From contig JBBSPV010000012.1 in NCBI GenBank assembly GCA_038258425.1, forward strand, positions 16,819-80,818: a stretch of 64,000 nt of DNA. The letters run 5' to 3'. Below the pieces are notes generated by a model. The model was given only the letters and a program-made list of their open reading frames with translations. It was not told where the DNA came from and did not search any database. This stretch comes from DATLGB01 sp038258425. Lineage in GTDB: Bacteria > Actinomycetota > Thermoleophilia > Solirubrobacterales > Solirubrobacteraceae. Position 1 is the first letter of the stretch. Each line of letters begins with the position of its first letter. Position numbers and translations under genes: made by a program. Positions 8,781 through 17,147 of the stretch are shown one piece after another.

Positions 8781-9520
8781 GCGGGGCGTGGGTCGTGGTC
8801 CCGACCTACAACGAGGCGGACAACCTCGTGCCCTTCGTGGCCGCCCTCGAGGCGGCGCTCCCGGACGCGATGGTGCTCGTCGTCGACGATGGCTCCCCGG
8901 ACGGCACGGGCCGGCTGGCGGACGCGCTCGCGCTCGCACGCCCGCGCGTCGAGGTCCTGCACCGCCCGCAGAAGGCCGGCCTGGCTGGCGCCTATCTCGC
9001 CGGCTTCGCCCGGGCGCTGGAAGCCGGGGCCGAGCAGGTGCTGCAGCTCGACGCGGACTTCTCGCACGACCCCGCCGACCTGGCCCGGCTGCTGGAGGCG
9101 GTGCGAGACGGGGCGGACGTCGCCATCGGCTCGCGCTACGTCGACGGCGGCTCCACCCCCAACTGGCCGCGCCGGCGCCGCTGGCTGTCGGCCGCGGGCG
9201 GCGCCTACGCCCGCGCCCTCCTGCATTCGGAGATCCGCGACCTCACCGGGGGAATGAAGTGCTTCGGGCCGGGCGCCCTGCGGGCCGTCGACCTCGCGGC
9301 CGTCACGAGCGACGGCTACGCGTTCCAGATCGAGGTCAACCACCGTGCGGAGCGGGCGGGCCTGCGCATCGTCGAGCTCCCCATCTGCTTCTCCGAGCGC
9401 CGCAGCGGCGTCTCCAAGCTGTCTGCGGCCATCGCGGTCGAGGCCCTGTGGCTCGTCCCGGCCCTCGCGCTGCGCACCCGCGCCCGGCCCACCCGGCGGC
9501 CGGTCGCGGCCCAGGTCTAG
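8777..9520 (+). CDS. DPM1-like polyprenol-phosphate sugar synthase (GT2)
   Basis: 247 residues, the normal size for the soluble DPM1 form. It has the GT2 nucleotide-binding start VVVPTYNEADNL, VVDDGSPDGTG, the DxD-type LQLDADFSHDP, and RDLTGGMKCF typical of dolichol/polyprenol-phosphate mannosyltransferases. It transfers a sugar from a nucleotide donor to polyprenyl phosphate, making the donor for GT-C enzymes such as the gene it overlaps. No C-terminal GtrA-like membrane domain is present, but a free GtrA protein is encoded at 11574-11969. Mannose as the sugar is assumed from the family. Confidence 0.9.
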   Translation: MSGAWVVVPTYNEADNLVPFVAALEAALPDAMVLVVDDGSPDGTGRLADALALARPRVEVLHRPQKAGLAGAYLAGFARALEAGAEQVLQLDADFSHDPADLARLLEAVRDGADVAIGSRYVDGGSTPNWPRRRRWLSAAGGAYARALLHSEIRDLTGGMKCFGPGALRAVDLAAVTSDGYAFQIEVNHRAERAGLRIVELPICFSERRSGVSKLSAAIAVEALWLVPALALRTRARPTRRPVAAQV

Positions 9521-9543
9521 CCGCGCCGCCACACTGTCCTGCC

Positions 9544-10899
9544 GTGCGCCGTCCCGCCGCCCTCCGTGCGCGTCTGACCCTCGTCTTCGCGGCGGCGACC
9601 GCCGTCGTGCTCGCCGTGGTCGGCGTGCTCGTCGTCGGCCTGTTCTCCTCGAGCATCAAGGGCACGGTCGACTCGAGCCTCGTCAAGCGCCAGCGCACGC
9701 TGAAACTGCTCGCCCGCGACGAGGCCGACCCGCAGGAGCTGCGCGCCGACAGCGGCGAGCGCCTGCTGCAGCTCTACCGGCCGGACGGCACGCTGCTGGC
9801 CACGAGCCTCGAGCTGCGCCGGCGCAACCTGCTCAGCCCCCGGCAGGTCGCCCGGGCGGCCGACCACCCCATCAGCGCCGACCGCGACCACCTCCCCGAC
9901 GAGGCCGAGGTGCGCATCCGCGCCTTCCCCGTCGCGCGCGGGCGGATCGTGGCCATGATCGGCGAGTCGCTGGACCGCGACCACGACCTGCGCGTGCGAC
10001 TCGTGCTGCTCCTCGGCCTCGCCCTGCCCGGCGCGCTGCTGCTGGCCGCCTACCTCGGGTACCGGGTGGCCGGCGCGGCCCTCGCCCCGGTCGAGCGTAT
10101 GCGCGCCCAGGCGGCCCGGATCACCGAGACGGACCTCCAGGAGCGCCTGCCCGTCCCGGCCACCGACGACGAGATCGCCCGCCTCGGCCTGACCTTCAAC
10201 GAGCTGCTCGACCGCCTCGCGGCCGCCGTCGAATCCGAGCGTCGCGTCGTCTCGGACGCGAGCCACGAGCTACGCACGCCGCTGGCCGTCCTGCGGGCCG
10301 AGCTCGAGGTCGCCGCCCGCGACGACCGCACCCGGGAGCAGCTCCACGTCGCCGTCGTCTCCGCGCTGGAGGAGACGGGCCGGCTGTCCCGGCTGGCCGA
10401 CGACGTGCTCGTGCTGGCCCGGGCCGACCAGGGCCGGCTGCCGCTGCGGCTCGAGCCCGTCGACGTCGCCGACGTCCTGCGCGACCTGCGCCGCCGCAAC
10501 GCCGCCGCGGTCGCCGCGGCCGGCCGGTCGCTGCGCACCCACGTCGACGTCGCTGGCGGCGCCGTCGTGCTCGCCGACCCCGACCGCGTCGCCCAGCTGC
10601 TGGACAACCTCCTCGCCAACGCGCTCGGCCACGGCGCCGGCCCGATCGACGTCCGCGCGTCGCTCGCGAGCGACGGTCGCGTGGCGCTCAGCGTCGCGGA
10701 CGACGGCCCGGGTTTCGGCGCGGCGTTGCCGCACGCCTTCGAGCGCTTCAGCCAGGGCGACCCGGCGCACGGCGGCTCGAGCAGCGGCCTCGGCCTGGCC
10801 ATCGTCGACGCCATCGCCCGCGCCCACGGGGGCACCGCGACCGCCGCCGACCGCCCGGAGGGCGGTGCGGTGGTCACCGTCGAGCTGCCCGCGGCCTAG
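9544..10899 (+). CDS. Sensor histidine kinase
   Basis: 451 residues from a GTG start. Two transmembrane helices (about 10-33 and 155-178) enclose an extracytoplasmic sensor region of about 120 residues. A HAMP linker follows, then the dimerisation helix with VVSDASHELRTPLAVL, whose His is about residue 241. The ATPase domain shows the N box (LLDNLLANALGHG), G1 (DDGPGFG) and G2 (SSGLGLAIV). All catalytic elements are present. The gene ends in a TAG that shares the palindrome CTAG with the stop of the response regulator on the opposite strand, so kinase and probable partner are convergent rather than in one operon. Confidence 0.93.
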   Translation: MRRPAALRARLTLVFAAATAVVLAVVGVLVVGLFSSSIKGTVDSSLVKRQRTLKLLARDEADPQELRADSGERLLQLYRPDGTLLATSLELRRRNLLSPRQVARAADHPISADRDHLPDEAEVRIRAFPVARGRIVAMIGESLDRDHDLRVRLVLLLGLALPGALLLAAYLGYRVAGAALAPVERMRAQAARITETDLQERLPVPATDDEIARLGLTFNELLDRLAAAVESERRVVSDASHELRTPLAVLRAELEVAARDDRTREQLHVAVVSALEETGRLSRLADDVLVLARADQGRLPLRLEPVDVADVLRDLRRRNAAAVAAAGRSLRTHVDVAGGAVVLADPDRVAQLLDNLLANALGHGAGPIDVRASLASDGRVALSVADDGPGFGAALPHAFERFSQGDPAHGGSSSGLGLAIVDAIARAHGGTATAADRPEGGAVVTVELPAA

Positions 10900-11564
10900 G
10901 CGCGCAGCCGGTAGCCGGCGCCGCGCACGGTCTCGAGCGTCTCACACCCGAACGGCCGGTCGATCTTCTCGCGCAGGTAGCGCACGTAGACGTCGATGAC
11001 GTTCGACCGGTTTTCGTAGTCTTCATCCCAGGCGCCCTCGAGGAGGTCCAGCCGCGACAGGACCTGGCCCGGGCGGCGCATGAAGACCTCGAGCACCTGC
11101 AGCTCCTTGACCGACAGGGCGACGTCGGTCTCGCCGCGGCGCACGCGCCGGGTGGCGGGGTCGAGCTCGAGGTCCCCCACGCGCAGGGTGGGGCCCTCGC
11201 GCGTCGGCCCGCGCCGGACGAGCGCGCGCAGGCGGGCCTGCAGCTCGCCGAGGGCGAACGGCTTGACCAGGTAGTCGTCGGCGCCGGTGTCCAGGCCGGC
11301 GATCCGGTCCTCGACGGCGTCGCGCGCGGTGAGCATGAGGATCGGCGTGGCCACCCCGTCCTCGCGCAGGCGCCGGCAGGCCTCGAATCCGTCGATGCCC
11401 GGCAGGTTGACATCGAGGCAGACGACGTCGTAGGCGCGCGAGGGAACCATCCAGAGCGCGTCCTCGCCCGTCACCGCGACGTCGACGAGCAGGTCCTCCG
11501 CGCGCAGGCCCTCGCGGATCGCCCGCGCGAGCTTCAGCTCGTCCTCGACCACCAGCACGCGCAC
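10896..11564 (-). CDS. OmpR/PhoB-family response regulator
   Basis: 222 residues. The receiver domain has the acidic pair (VEDE), the phospho-acceptor Asp51 in CLDVNLPGIDG, the Thr of MLTARDA and Lys of YLVKPF. A winged-helix DNA-binding domain follows, with SVKELQVLEVF and NVIDVYVRYLREKID. It is the likely partner of the histidine kinase that converges on it; the two genes share four bases at their ends. It follows gtrA by nine bases on the same strand and is probably transcribed with it. Target genes are not evident. Confidence 0.93.
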   Translation of the reverse strand: MRVLVVEDELKLARAIREGLRAEDLLVDVAVTGEDALWMVPSRAYDVVCLDVNLPGIDGFEACRRLREDGVATPILMLTARDAVEDRIAGLDTGADDYLVKPFALGELQARLRALVRRGPTREGPTLRVGDLELDPATRRVRRGETDVALSVKELQVLEVFMRRPGQVLSRLDLLEGAWDEDYENRSNVIDVYVRYLREKIDRPFGCETLETVRGAGYRLRA

Positions 11565-11573
11565 GGGACCAGC

Positions 11574-11969
11574 CTACGTTCCGAAGCTCCAGCGCCGGTT
11601 GCCGGCGTAGGACAGCGGCGTGACGACGATCACCGCGATCGCCTGGGCCGCCAGGGGCGCGAGGCCGGCCGCCACGAGCGCCTCGAGTCCGCCGAGCGCG
11701 ATCAGGAAGGCGCCGACGGAGACGACGAGGAAGCGCAGGGCCTGCCCCCGGGCGCGCTGCTCGCGCGCGCCACGGAACGTCCAGCGCCGGTTCCAGATGA
11801 AGTTGCTGCACACCGCGACGAGGAAGGCGGCGACGGCCGCGGCGCGGTGGGAGCCGCCGGCGTCCGTGCAGAGGGCGAAGACGACGAGGTTGACCCCGTA
11901 GCCGCTCAGGCCGACGAGCGCGAAGCGGGGCAGGTCGCGCCAGGTGGGGGAGGCGAGGGCGGTGGACAT
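11574..11969 (-). CDS. GtrA-like membrane protein
   Basis: 131 residues with four transmembrane helices. The GtrA-family signatures are RFALVGLSGYGVNLVVF near the start, SNFIWNRRWTF in the second half of the first repeat, and SYAGNRRWSFGT at the C-terminus. GtrA proteins are thought to help move polyprenyl-phosphate-linked sugars across the membrane. The DPM1-like and ArnT-like enzymes 2 to 4 kb away could make and use such a lipid-linked sugar, which is inference from proximity. It is first in an apparent operon with the response regulator. Confidence 0.85.
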   Translation of the reverse strand: MSTALASPTWRDLPRFALVGLSGYGVNLVVFALCTDAGGSHRAAAVAAFLVAVCSNFIWNRRWTFRGAREQRARGQALRFLVVSVGAFLIALGGLEALVAAGLAPLAAQAIAVIVVTPLSYAGNRRWSFGT

Positions 11970-12083
11970 CGACAGCCATGGTGGCCGCCACAGGTGAGCC
12001 TGCGATGAGCCCGCCGACGCGCCACGACCGACCGTTCACAGCTTGCTCACCTTGCGGTCGGCGGTGTGCCCGAGGCTCCCGCC

Positions 12084-13481
12084 ATGACCCCATCGAAGCG
12101 ACTTCCCTTCGCCGCGGCCGCGCTGGGCGCCAGCGTCGTCCTCGGCCTCGGTGCGACCTGGGCGCTCGGCGACCAGCCGACGAGCACCGCGAAGACCCGC
12201 GCCGCACTGGACGGCGGCAAGCCGAAGAACATCATCTACCTGCTCGGCGACGGGATGGGCACCCAGGAGATCACGGCGGCCCGCTACTACCGCCACGGCG
12301 CGGCCGGCCGCATGAACGTCGATCGCCTGCCGTTCACCGGCTTCCAGACGACGTGGTCCATCAAGCCCGGGCCCGCGGCGCCCTACAAGCCCGACTACGA
12401 CCCCGACTCGGCCTCGACCGGAACCATGTGGGCGACCGGCGCCAAGACGATCGACGAACGGATCTCGCAGGGTCCGAGCGCGTCGCTCGAGGAGCCGGGC
12501 GAGAAGCTGCCCACCGTGCTCGAGGCGGCGCAGAAGGCCGGCAAGCGGACGGGCAACGTCACGACCGCCGAGGTGACGGACGCGACGCCCGCGGTGCTGG
12601 ACTCCCACATCTCCCAGCGCGGCTGCCAGGGCCCGGCGGACGCCACCAGGCTGTGCCCGACGGAGACCACGCAGGTGGGCGGCCCCGGCTCGATCGCCGA
12701 GCAGACGGTCAAGCACGACGTCGACGTCGTGCTCGGCGGCGGCCGGGCCCGCTTCCAGCAGGCGATCCCCGGCTCGCGCCGCGACAAGACGGTGGAGCAG
12801 CTCGCCCGCAACCGCGGGCAGCTCGAGGTCACCGACGCGGCCGGGCTGGCCTCCGCGCGGCGCCGCGACCGGCCGGTGCTCGGACTGTTCACGCCCGGCA
12901 CGATGACGACGGAGTGGAACGGCCCGACGGCGACGCGCGGGGACGGCACGCCGCCGCAGCGCTGCGCGGAGGACCACCGACCGGCCAACGAGCCCAGCCT
13001 CGCGGACATGACCTCGAAGGCGATCGATCTGCTTCGCAACCGCAAGGGCTTCTTCCTCCAGGTGGAGGGCGCCTCGATCGACAAGCAGGACCACGCGGCC
13101 AACGCGTGCGCCCAGATCGGCGAGACGGTGGCCTTCGACGACGCGATCGGCGTCGCGCTCGACTACCAGCAGCAGCACCCGGACACGCTGATCGTCGTCA
13201 CCGCCGATCACGCCCACACGAGCGAGATCGTGGCCGAGGACACCAGCGGCACGGGCAATCCGACGGGCTACTCGAACAACCTCACCACCGCGGACGACCA
13301 GACCCTGCGCATCACCTACGGCACCGCCGGCGGAAGGGATCCGGCCGACACGCCGCCGAGCCAGCAGCACACCGGCTCGGTCGTCCCCGTCTGGGGCGGC
13401 GGGCCCGGCGCGGCCGGCGTGCTCGGCACGACGGACCACACGGACCTCTTCGGGCTGCTGGGCGGCAAGCCCTCCCGCTGA
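12084..13481 (+). CDS. Secreted alkaline phosphatase
   Basis: 465 residues. A signal peptide occupies about residues 1-30 (KRLPFAAAALGASVVLGLG core). Family motifs of PhoA-type enzymes are clear: metal ligand IIYLLGDGMG, nucleophile region PDSASTGTMWATGAKT (Ser after Asp), VEGASIDKQDHA, and VVTADHAHTSE. These coordinate two zinc and one magnesium and hydrolyse phosphate monoesters outside the cytoplasm. The ATG at 12084 is preferred over a GTG at 12066. A strong hairpin terminator lies eight bases after the stop. No PHO-box-like repeat was recognised upstream, so phosphate control is not shown by sequence. Confidence 0.92.
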   Translation: MTPSKRLPFAAAALGASVVLGLGATWALGDQPTSTAKTRAALDGGKPKNIIYLLGDGMGTQEITAARYYRHGAAGRMNVDRLPFTGFQTTWSIKPGPAAPYKPDYDPDSASTGTMWATGAKTIDERISQGPSASLEEPGEKLPTVLEAAQKAGKRTGNVTTAEVTDATPAVLDSHISQRGCQGPADATRLCPTETTQVGGPGSIAEQTVKHDVDVVLGGGRARFQQAIPGSRRDKTVEQLARNRGQLEVTDAAGLASARRRDRPVLGLFTPGTMTTEWNGPTATRGDGTPPQRCAEDHRPANEPSLADMTSKAIDLLRNRKGFFLQVEGASIDKQDHAANACAQIGETVAFDDAIGVALDYQQQHPDTLIVVTADHAHTSEIVAEDTSGTGNPTGYSNNLTTADDQTLRITYGTAGGRDPADTPPSQQHTGSVVPVWGGGPGAAGVLGTTDHTDLFGLLGGKPSR

Positions 13482-13488
13482 CCGACGG

Positions 13489-13520
13489 CGCGCCCGGGCT
13501 CCATCGCGAGCCCGGGCGCG
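13489..13520. terminator. Hairpin terminator between convergent genes
   Basis: A 13-base-pair perfect stem, left arm CGCGCCCGGGCTC and right arm GAGCCCGGGCGCG, with a six-base loop (CATCGC). It fills the eight-base-plus gap between the alkaline phosphatase stop (+) and the emfourin stop (-) at 13521, so it can stop transcription from both sides. There is no T tract, as is common in GC-rich actinobacteria. Confidence 0.8.
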
Positions 13521-13832
13521 TCATTGCGGCCGGCGGGCGACGGGCGTCGCGTCGCGCACGAGGCGATCGATCAACGGGCGCAGCTCGTCGTCGACGTCGT
13601 ACTCGCCGAGCCGCACGGCGTGCCTGTAGCCGGCCACGACGACCGTGACCTCGTAGGCGAAGCGGTCGGGCGCGCCCGGCTGGGCGCCGTCGCCGGGGGC
13701 CCGGCGCACGAGCGAGTCGACGCCGGCGCGCTCGGCCGCCGACAGCGAGGCCACCGGTAGACCGGCCACCACGCGGAGATTGGCGAAGCCGCCGGTGCGG
13801 ACGAGCTCGACCTGCTCGGGCTCGCCGGCCAT
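13521..13832 (-). CDS. Emfourin-type protein inhibitor of M4 metallopeptidase
   Basis: 103 residues, close to the size of protealysin inhibitors. The pattern VELVRTGGFANLRV near the start and FAYEVTVV, then a C-terminal DDELRPLIDRLVRDATP, match emfourins, which bind and inhibit M4 peptidases of the protealysin subfamily. The ATG at 13832 overlaps the protease stop by one base (TGATG), so the two are translationally coupled. It has no signal peptide, and neither does the protease, so inhibition would act inside the cell or on protein released with it. The assignment rests on pattern plus this diagnostic neighbourhood. Confidence 0.82.
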   Translation of the reverse strand: MAGEPEQVELVRTGGFANLRVVAGLPVASLSAAERAGVDSLVRRAPGDGAQPGAPDRFAYEVTVVVAGYRHAVRLGEYDVDDELRPLIDRLVRDATPVARRPQ

Positions 13833-14884
13833 CAGGCGGCGCCGACCCCGACGCCCGTCCACGCCGCGGTGACGGCCTTGACCTCAGCGCTGCCCGTCCC
13901 GAACAGCCGTCGCGCCGTCGCCGCCGTACGCTGGGCGAACTGGCCGAACGTCGCGTTCGGGCGCAGCCGGGCGTCGCGCAGCGTGTCGTACCAGATGCGC
14001 CCGGCGCGCTCCCAGGCCGGGCCGCCAAGCGCGAGCGCGAGCTCGGCGAACGCCTTGTTCGGGATGCCCGAGTTCGTGTGCACGCCGCCGTTGTCGGCCA
14101 TTGTGTGCACGTAGTCGGCCAGATGCGCCGGCTGGTCGTCGCCGTCCCAGGCGGTCCCCGGGGCGACCATGGAGCGCAGCGCCGTGCCCGGGAAGCCCGG
14201 CCGGATGAGGTCGGCGCCGATCAGCCAGTCCGCCTCGTCGGCCGCCTGGCCGAGCTTGTACTGCTTGACGAGCACGCCGAACACGTCGGAGACCGACTCG
14301 TTGAGCGCGCCGGACTGGTTGAGGTACTGCAGGCCGGCCTCGTGCTCGATGACGCCGTGGGTGAGCTCGTGGCCGATGACGTCGAGCGAGCGGGTGAAGC
14401 GGTCGAAGACCTTGCCGTCGCCGAAGACCATCTCCGCGCCGTCCCAGAAGGCGTTGTCGTAGTCGTGCCCGTAGTGCACCCAGCCGTGCAGCGGCAGCCC
14501 CTGGTCATCGATCGAGTCGCGCTCGAAGCGCTCCCAGTAGAAGCGGTAGGTGTCCCCCAGTCCGTCGTAGGCCTCGTTGACGGCGGGGTCGTCGACGGCG
14601 GGCTCGCCCTCGCCCCGCACCGGCGCGGGGTCCGTGGTCGGCTGCGCTCCGGCGCAGTCGAAGACCGTGCGCTGGGGGACGCCGGCGGTGACGCCCGCAA
14701 GCACGCTCGCGCGGTTGGCGGGCGCGCCGGCCAGAGCGTTGTGCACCCGGGTCGTGCGCAGCGTGGCGTCCACGACGAGGGTGCGCAGCAGCGCGCGGCG
14801 GCGGTCCTCGTCGCTGCTGGAGAGCGCCAGCTCGGCGAGCAGGATCGGCGGGATGATGCAGGCGATCGGGCGGCGCCGGGACAC
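13832..14884 (-). CDS. M4 metallopeptidase, protealysin type
   Basis: 350 residues, the compact protealysin size. The short propeptide starts RRRPIACIIPPILLAEL, containing the conserved IIPP motif. The catalytic zinc site is HELTH (His172, Glu173, His176) with the third ligand Glu196 in GALNESVSDVFG. The downstream GGVHTNSGIPNKAF contains the active-site His. The GTG at 14884 is chosen because GGAGG lies five bases upstream. No signal peptide is visible, as in protealysins. The next gene is its emfourin inhibitor, overlapping by one base. It is divergent from the 14994 gene. Confidence 0.92.
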   Translation of the reverse strand: MSRRRPIACIIPPILLAELALSSSDEDRRRALLRTLVVDATLRTTRVHNALAGAPANRASVLAGVTAGVPQRTVFDCAGAQPTTDPAPVRGEGEPAVDDPAVNEAYDGLGDTYRFYWERFERDSIDDQGLPLHGWVHYGHDYDNAFWDGAEMVFGDGKVFDRFTRSLDVIGHELTHGVIEHEAGLQYLNQSGALNESVSDVFGVLVKQYKLGQAADEADWLIGADLIRPGFPGTALRSMVAPGTAWDGDDQPAHLADYVHTMADNGGVHTNSGIPNKAFAELALALGGPAWERAGRIWYDTLRDARLRPNATFGQFAQRTAATARRLFGTGSAEVKAVTAAWTGVGVGAA

Positions 14885-14993
14885 CACGGCCTCCAGGGGG
14901 CGTTGGGGAAGCCACGACGCTACGCCGCCCACGGCCGGCGCGCAAACGGGACGGCACCCCTTCCCGCCAGCGTCGGCGCGCCATGATGGCCGG

Positions 14994-15479
14994 ATGACCG
15001 AGCGCAAGCACCTGCCCACCTACCTCAACGACCACCTCGCGGGCGCGACGGTCGGCGTGCAGCTCGCGCAGCGGACGGCGTCGGCCAACGCCGACCACCC
15101 GAGCGGGGGCGAGCTGCGGACGCTCGCGGGCGAGATCGAGGCGGACCGCCGGTCGCTTCTGGACCTCATGGACCATCTCGAGGTCGGCCGCGATCGCGTC
15201 AAGACGACCGCCGCCTGGGCCGCGGAGCGGGTCGCGCGCCTGAAGCTCAACGGCGAGCTGGTGCGCTACTCGCCGCTGAGCCGGCTGGAGGAGCTCGAGG
15301 GGCTGGCGCTCGGGGTCGAGGGCAAGCGTTCCATGTGGAGCGCCCTGCGACGGGTCCTCGGGCCGGGAGAGCTACCGCCGGACCTCGAGCTCGACGCGCT
15401 CGAGGAGCGGGCGTCGTCGCAGCGCGCGCGCATCGAGGACCTCCGGCTGGTCGCCGCCGAGGCGGCGCTGCAGGCCTGA
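14994..15479 (+). CDS. Helical protein of unknown function
   Basis: 161 residues, predicted almost entirely helical. It begins MTERKHLPTYLNDHLAGATV and has a middle AWAAERVARLKLNGELVRY segment followed by SPLSRLEELEGLALGVEGK. The pattern of long amphipathic helices resembles ferritin-like four-helix proteins, but the usual ExxH metal ligands are not evident. Similar proteins seem widespread in actinobacteria as hypotheticals. It is divergent from the M4 protease and upstream of DUF2243, with a 72-base gap. No function can be assigned. Confidence 0.8.
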   Translation: MTERKHLPTYLNDHLAGATVGVQLAQRTASANADHPSGGELRTLAGEIEADRRSLLDLMDHLEVGRDRVKTTAAWAAERVARLKLNGELVRYSPLSRLEELEGLALGVEGKRSMWSALRRVLGPGELPPDLELDALEERASSQRARIEDLRLVAAEAALQA

Positions 15480-15551
15480 GCCGGCGCCCGGACCCGTTTC
15501 TCGCTGCGGCTGCGGGGGCACCGGACCCTCACCATGGATCGGAGGCCACGC

Positions 15552-16049
15552 GTGACCGCAGTGAACGAGCCCGAACCAGCCGCCGGCGCCGGCGACGACC
15601 TGCACCGCCGGTCGCTGGTGGCCGGCGGCCTGATGGGCGTCGGCGTCGCGGGCTTCGTCGATGAGACGGTGTTCCACCAGCTGCTGCACTGGCACCACTT
15701 CTACGACCGCTCCACGCCGGCCTGGGGTCTCGTCTCGGACGGGATCTTCCACGCGGCGAGCTGGTTCTGCATGGTCGCCGGCCTCTTCCTGTTCGCCGAT
15801 CTGCGCCGGCGCGGCGTCTGGCGCTCGGCCTGGCACCTCGCCGGCTTCTGCTTCGGGCTCGGCGGCTTCCAGCTCTGGGACGGCACGGTGCACCACAAGT
15901 GGTGGGGCCTGCACCAGATCCGTTACGGCATCGATTACCTGCCCTACGACCTCACGTGGAACGTCGTCGCCGCCGCCGTGCTCGCGGTGGGTGTCGTCGT
16001 GCTCACGCGGGCGCGTCGGCCGCCGGCCCGGAGGCGGGCGGGCAGCTGA
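15552..16049 (+). CDS. DUF2243 membrane protein
   Basis: 165 residues with four transmembrane helices. It is rich in conserved His and Trp: GFVDETVFHQLLHWHHFYD, FHAASWFCMVAG, FQLWDGTVHHKWWGLHQIRY. These are typical of DUF2243. The GTG at 15552 is preferred because GGAGG lies six bases upstream. Its stop overlaps the ctaG start (TGATG). DUF2243 and CtaG genes are often neighbours, so a role in copper handling or cytochrome oxidase assembly is likely, with the His residues as possible metal or haem ligands. That role is inference. Confidence 0.85.
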   Translation: MTAVNEPEPAAGAGDDLHRRSLVAGGLMGVGVAGFVDETVFHQLLHWHHFYDRSTPAWGLVSDGIFHAASWFCMVAGLFLFADLRRRGVWRSAWHLAGFCFGLGGFQLWDGTVHHKWWGLHQIRYGIDYLPYDLTWNVVAAAVLAVGVVVLTRARRPPARRRAGS

Positions 16050-16834
16050 TGCCGGGTGACTGGCCCTTCGCCCCCGGTCCGTGGCTCGCCCTCGTCGCGG
16101 CGGTCGTCGCCTACGGCGGCGGTGTCGCGAAGCTGCGGCAGCGCGGGCGGGCGTGGAGCCCGTGGCGCACGCTGAGCTACGCCGCCGGGGTGACGGCCGT
16201 CGCCGTCGCCCTCGTCTCGCCCCTGGCGAGCGCGGACGACCGGCTGCCTGCGCACATGGCTCAGCACCTGCTGCTCGGCATGGGGGCGCCGCTGCTGCTC
16301 GCGCTGTCGGCGCCCGTGACGCTCGCGCTGCGGACATTGCCGCGCCCGGAGCGCACCGTGCTGGTCGGCGCGCTCCACTCGCGCGCGGTGCGGCTGGCGG
16401 CGCATCCGGCCGTGGCCAGCGGGATCTTCGTCGCCGGCCTGGTGGGCCTGTACTTCACGCCGCTGTACGGGTTGACCCTGACCCACCCGGTGCTGCACGA
16501 GATCGCCCACGTCCACTTCCTCGTGGCCGGGTGCCTGTTCGCCTGGGCCTTCGTCGGCCTCGACCCGGTGCCGCGTCGGAGCTCGAGGACCGCGCAGGTC
16601 GGGCTGCTGGTCGCTGCGCTCGCCGCCCATGCGGTGATGGGCAAGCTGATCTACGCCGGCTACGGCGATGTCGGGCCCGCCGCCCCGGGTGAGCTGCGCG
16701 CCGGGGCCGAGCTCATGTACTACGGCGGGGACATCTTCGACGTCGCCCTGGTCGCGGCGTACTGCGGGCAGTGGTACGCGGCCGCCGGCCGCCGGCTGCG
16801 GCGCGATCGGCGCCTGGCGGCGCTGCGGAGCTAG
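16049..16834 (+). CDS. ctaG: CtaG-type cytochrome c oxidase assembly protein
   Basis: 261 residues with seven transmembrane helices, as in the caa3-oxidase assembly factor family. Conserved His-bearing segments are LPAHMAQHLLLGMGAPLLL, HPVLHEIAHVHFLVAGCLF and the C-terminal AELMYYGGDIFDVALVAAYC. CtaG proteins of this family are thought to help deliver copper to terminal oxidase. It is translationally coupled to the DUF2243 gene. No oxidase subunits lie in the window. Confidence 0.88.
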   Translation: MPGDWPFAPGPWLALVAAVVAYGGGVAKLRQRGRAWSPWRTLSYAAGVTAVAVALVSPLASADDRLPAHMAQHLLLGMGAPLLLALSAPVTLALRTLPRPERTVLVGALHSRAVRLAAHPAVASGIFVAGLVGLYFTPLYGLTLTHPVLHEIAHVHFLVAGCLFAWAFVGLDPVPRRSSRTAQVGLLVAALAAHAVMGKLIYAGYGDVGPAAPGELRAGAELMYYGGDIFDVALVAAYCGQWYAAAGRRLRRDRRLAALRS

Positions 16835-16898
16835 CCGACCTCGGGCTCCGCCAGGCCGCGGGGCGGCGGCGGGTGTTTCTGACCAGAAGGCGGGGGTG

Positions 16899-16943
16899 GG
16901 TGGTCGAGGTTAGGTACCCCTGAGGGCCTCAACCTCGACCACC
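16899..16943. repeat. Dispersed inverted repeat, copy 1 (13-bp arms, 19-nt loop)
   Basis: Left arm GGTGGTCGAGGTT at 16899-16911 and perfect right arm AACCTCGACCACC at 16931-16943, with a 19-base loop, followed by a run of C ending at 16949. The same arms and the same loop length occur at 63497-63541 with a different loop sequence. Here it lies between the convergent ctaG and gamma-glutamyltransferase genes and could act as a terminator. The rest of the 295-base gap 16835-17128 shows no convincing gene except a possible DUF2277 remnant at 17106. Confidence 0.75.
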
Positions 16944-17105
16944 CCCCCCGGGGCGACCGCTCGTGCGGAGCCGTCCGCCCTGGACGTCACGAGCACCCGC
17001 GCGCGACGGTCGGTCCGCAGCCGGCGGGCGGCCGGCCGGACGCGGCCGCACGGACACCGGGCCGCCCGGATCGGGTCGACGCCGCCGCGCGCGGGTCCTC
17101 GTGCC

Positions 17106-17147
17106 ATGTGCCGCAGCATCCGCACGGCTCAGCGGCCGACGGCGTAG
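17106..17147 (+). pseudogene. Possible remnant of a DUF2277 gene start
   Basis: The 14 codons read MCRSIRTAQRPTA and stop. The first seven residues and the first ~22 bases closely match the start of the intact DUF2277 gene at 18904 (MCRNIRT). The match ends abruptly and overlaps the 3' end of the gamma-glutamyltransferase gene on the other strand. It may be a decayed copy or a chance match; too short to decide. Confidence 0.22.

Noticed and set aside
6414..8939. Long minus-strand open frames opposite the glycosyltransferase genes
   Set aside because: High-GC shadow frames with Arg/Pro-rich translations and no domain; the plus-strand genes are clear.
16910..17125. Minus-strand open frame in the ctaG-ggt gap
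   Set aside because: Arg/Ala-rich, overlaps the inverted repeat, no family; probably chance in GC-rich DNA.
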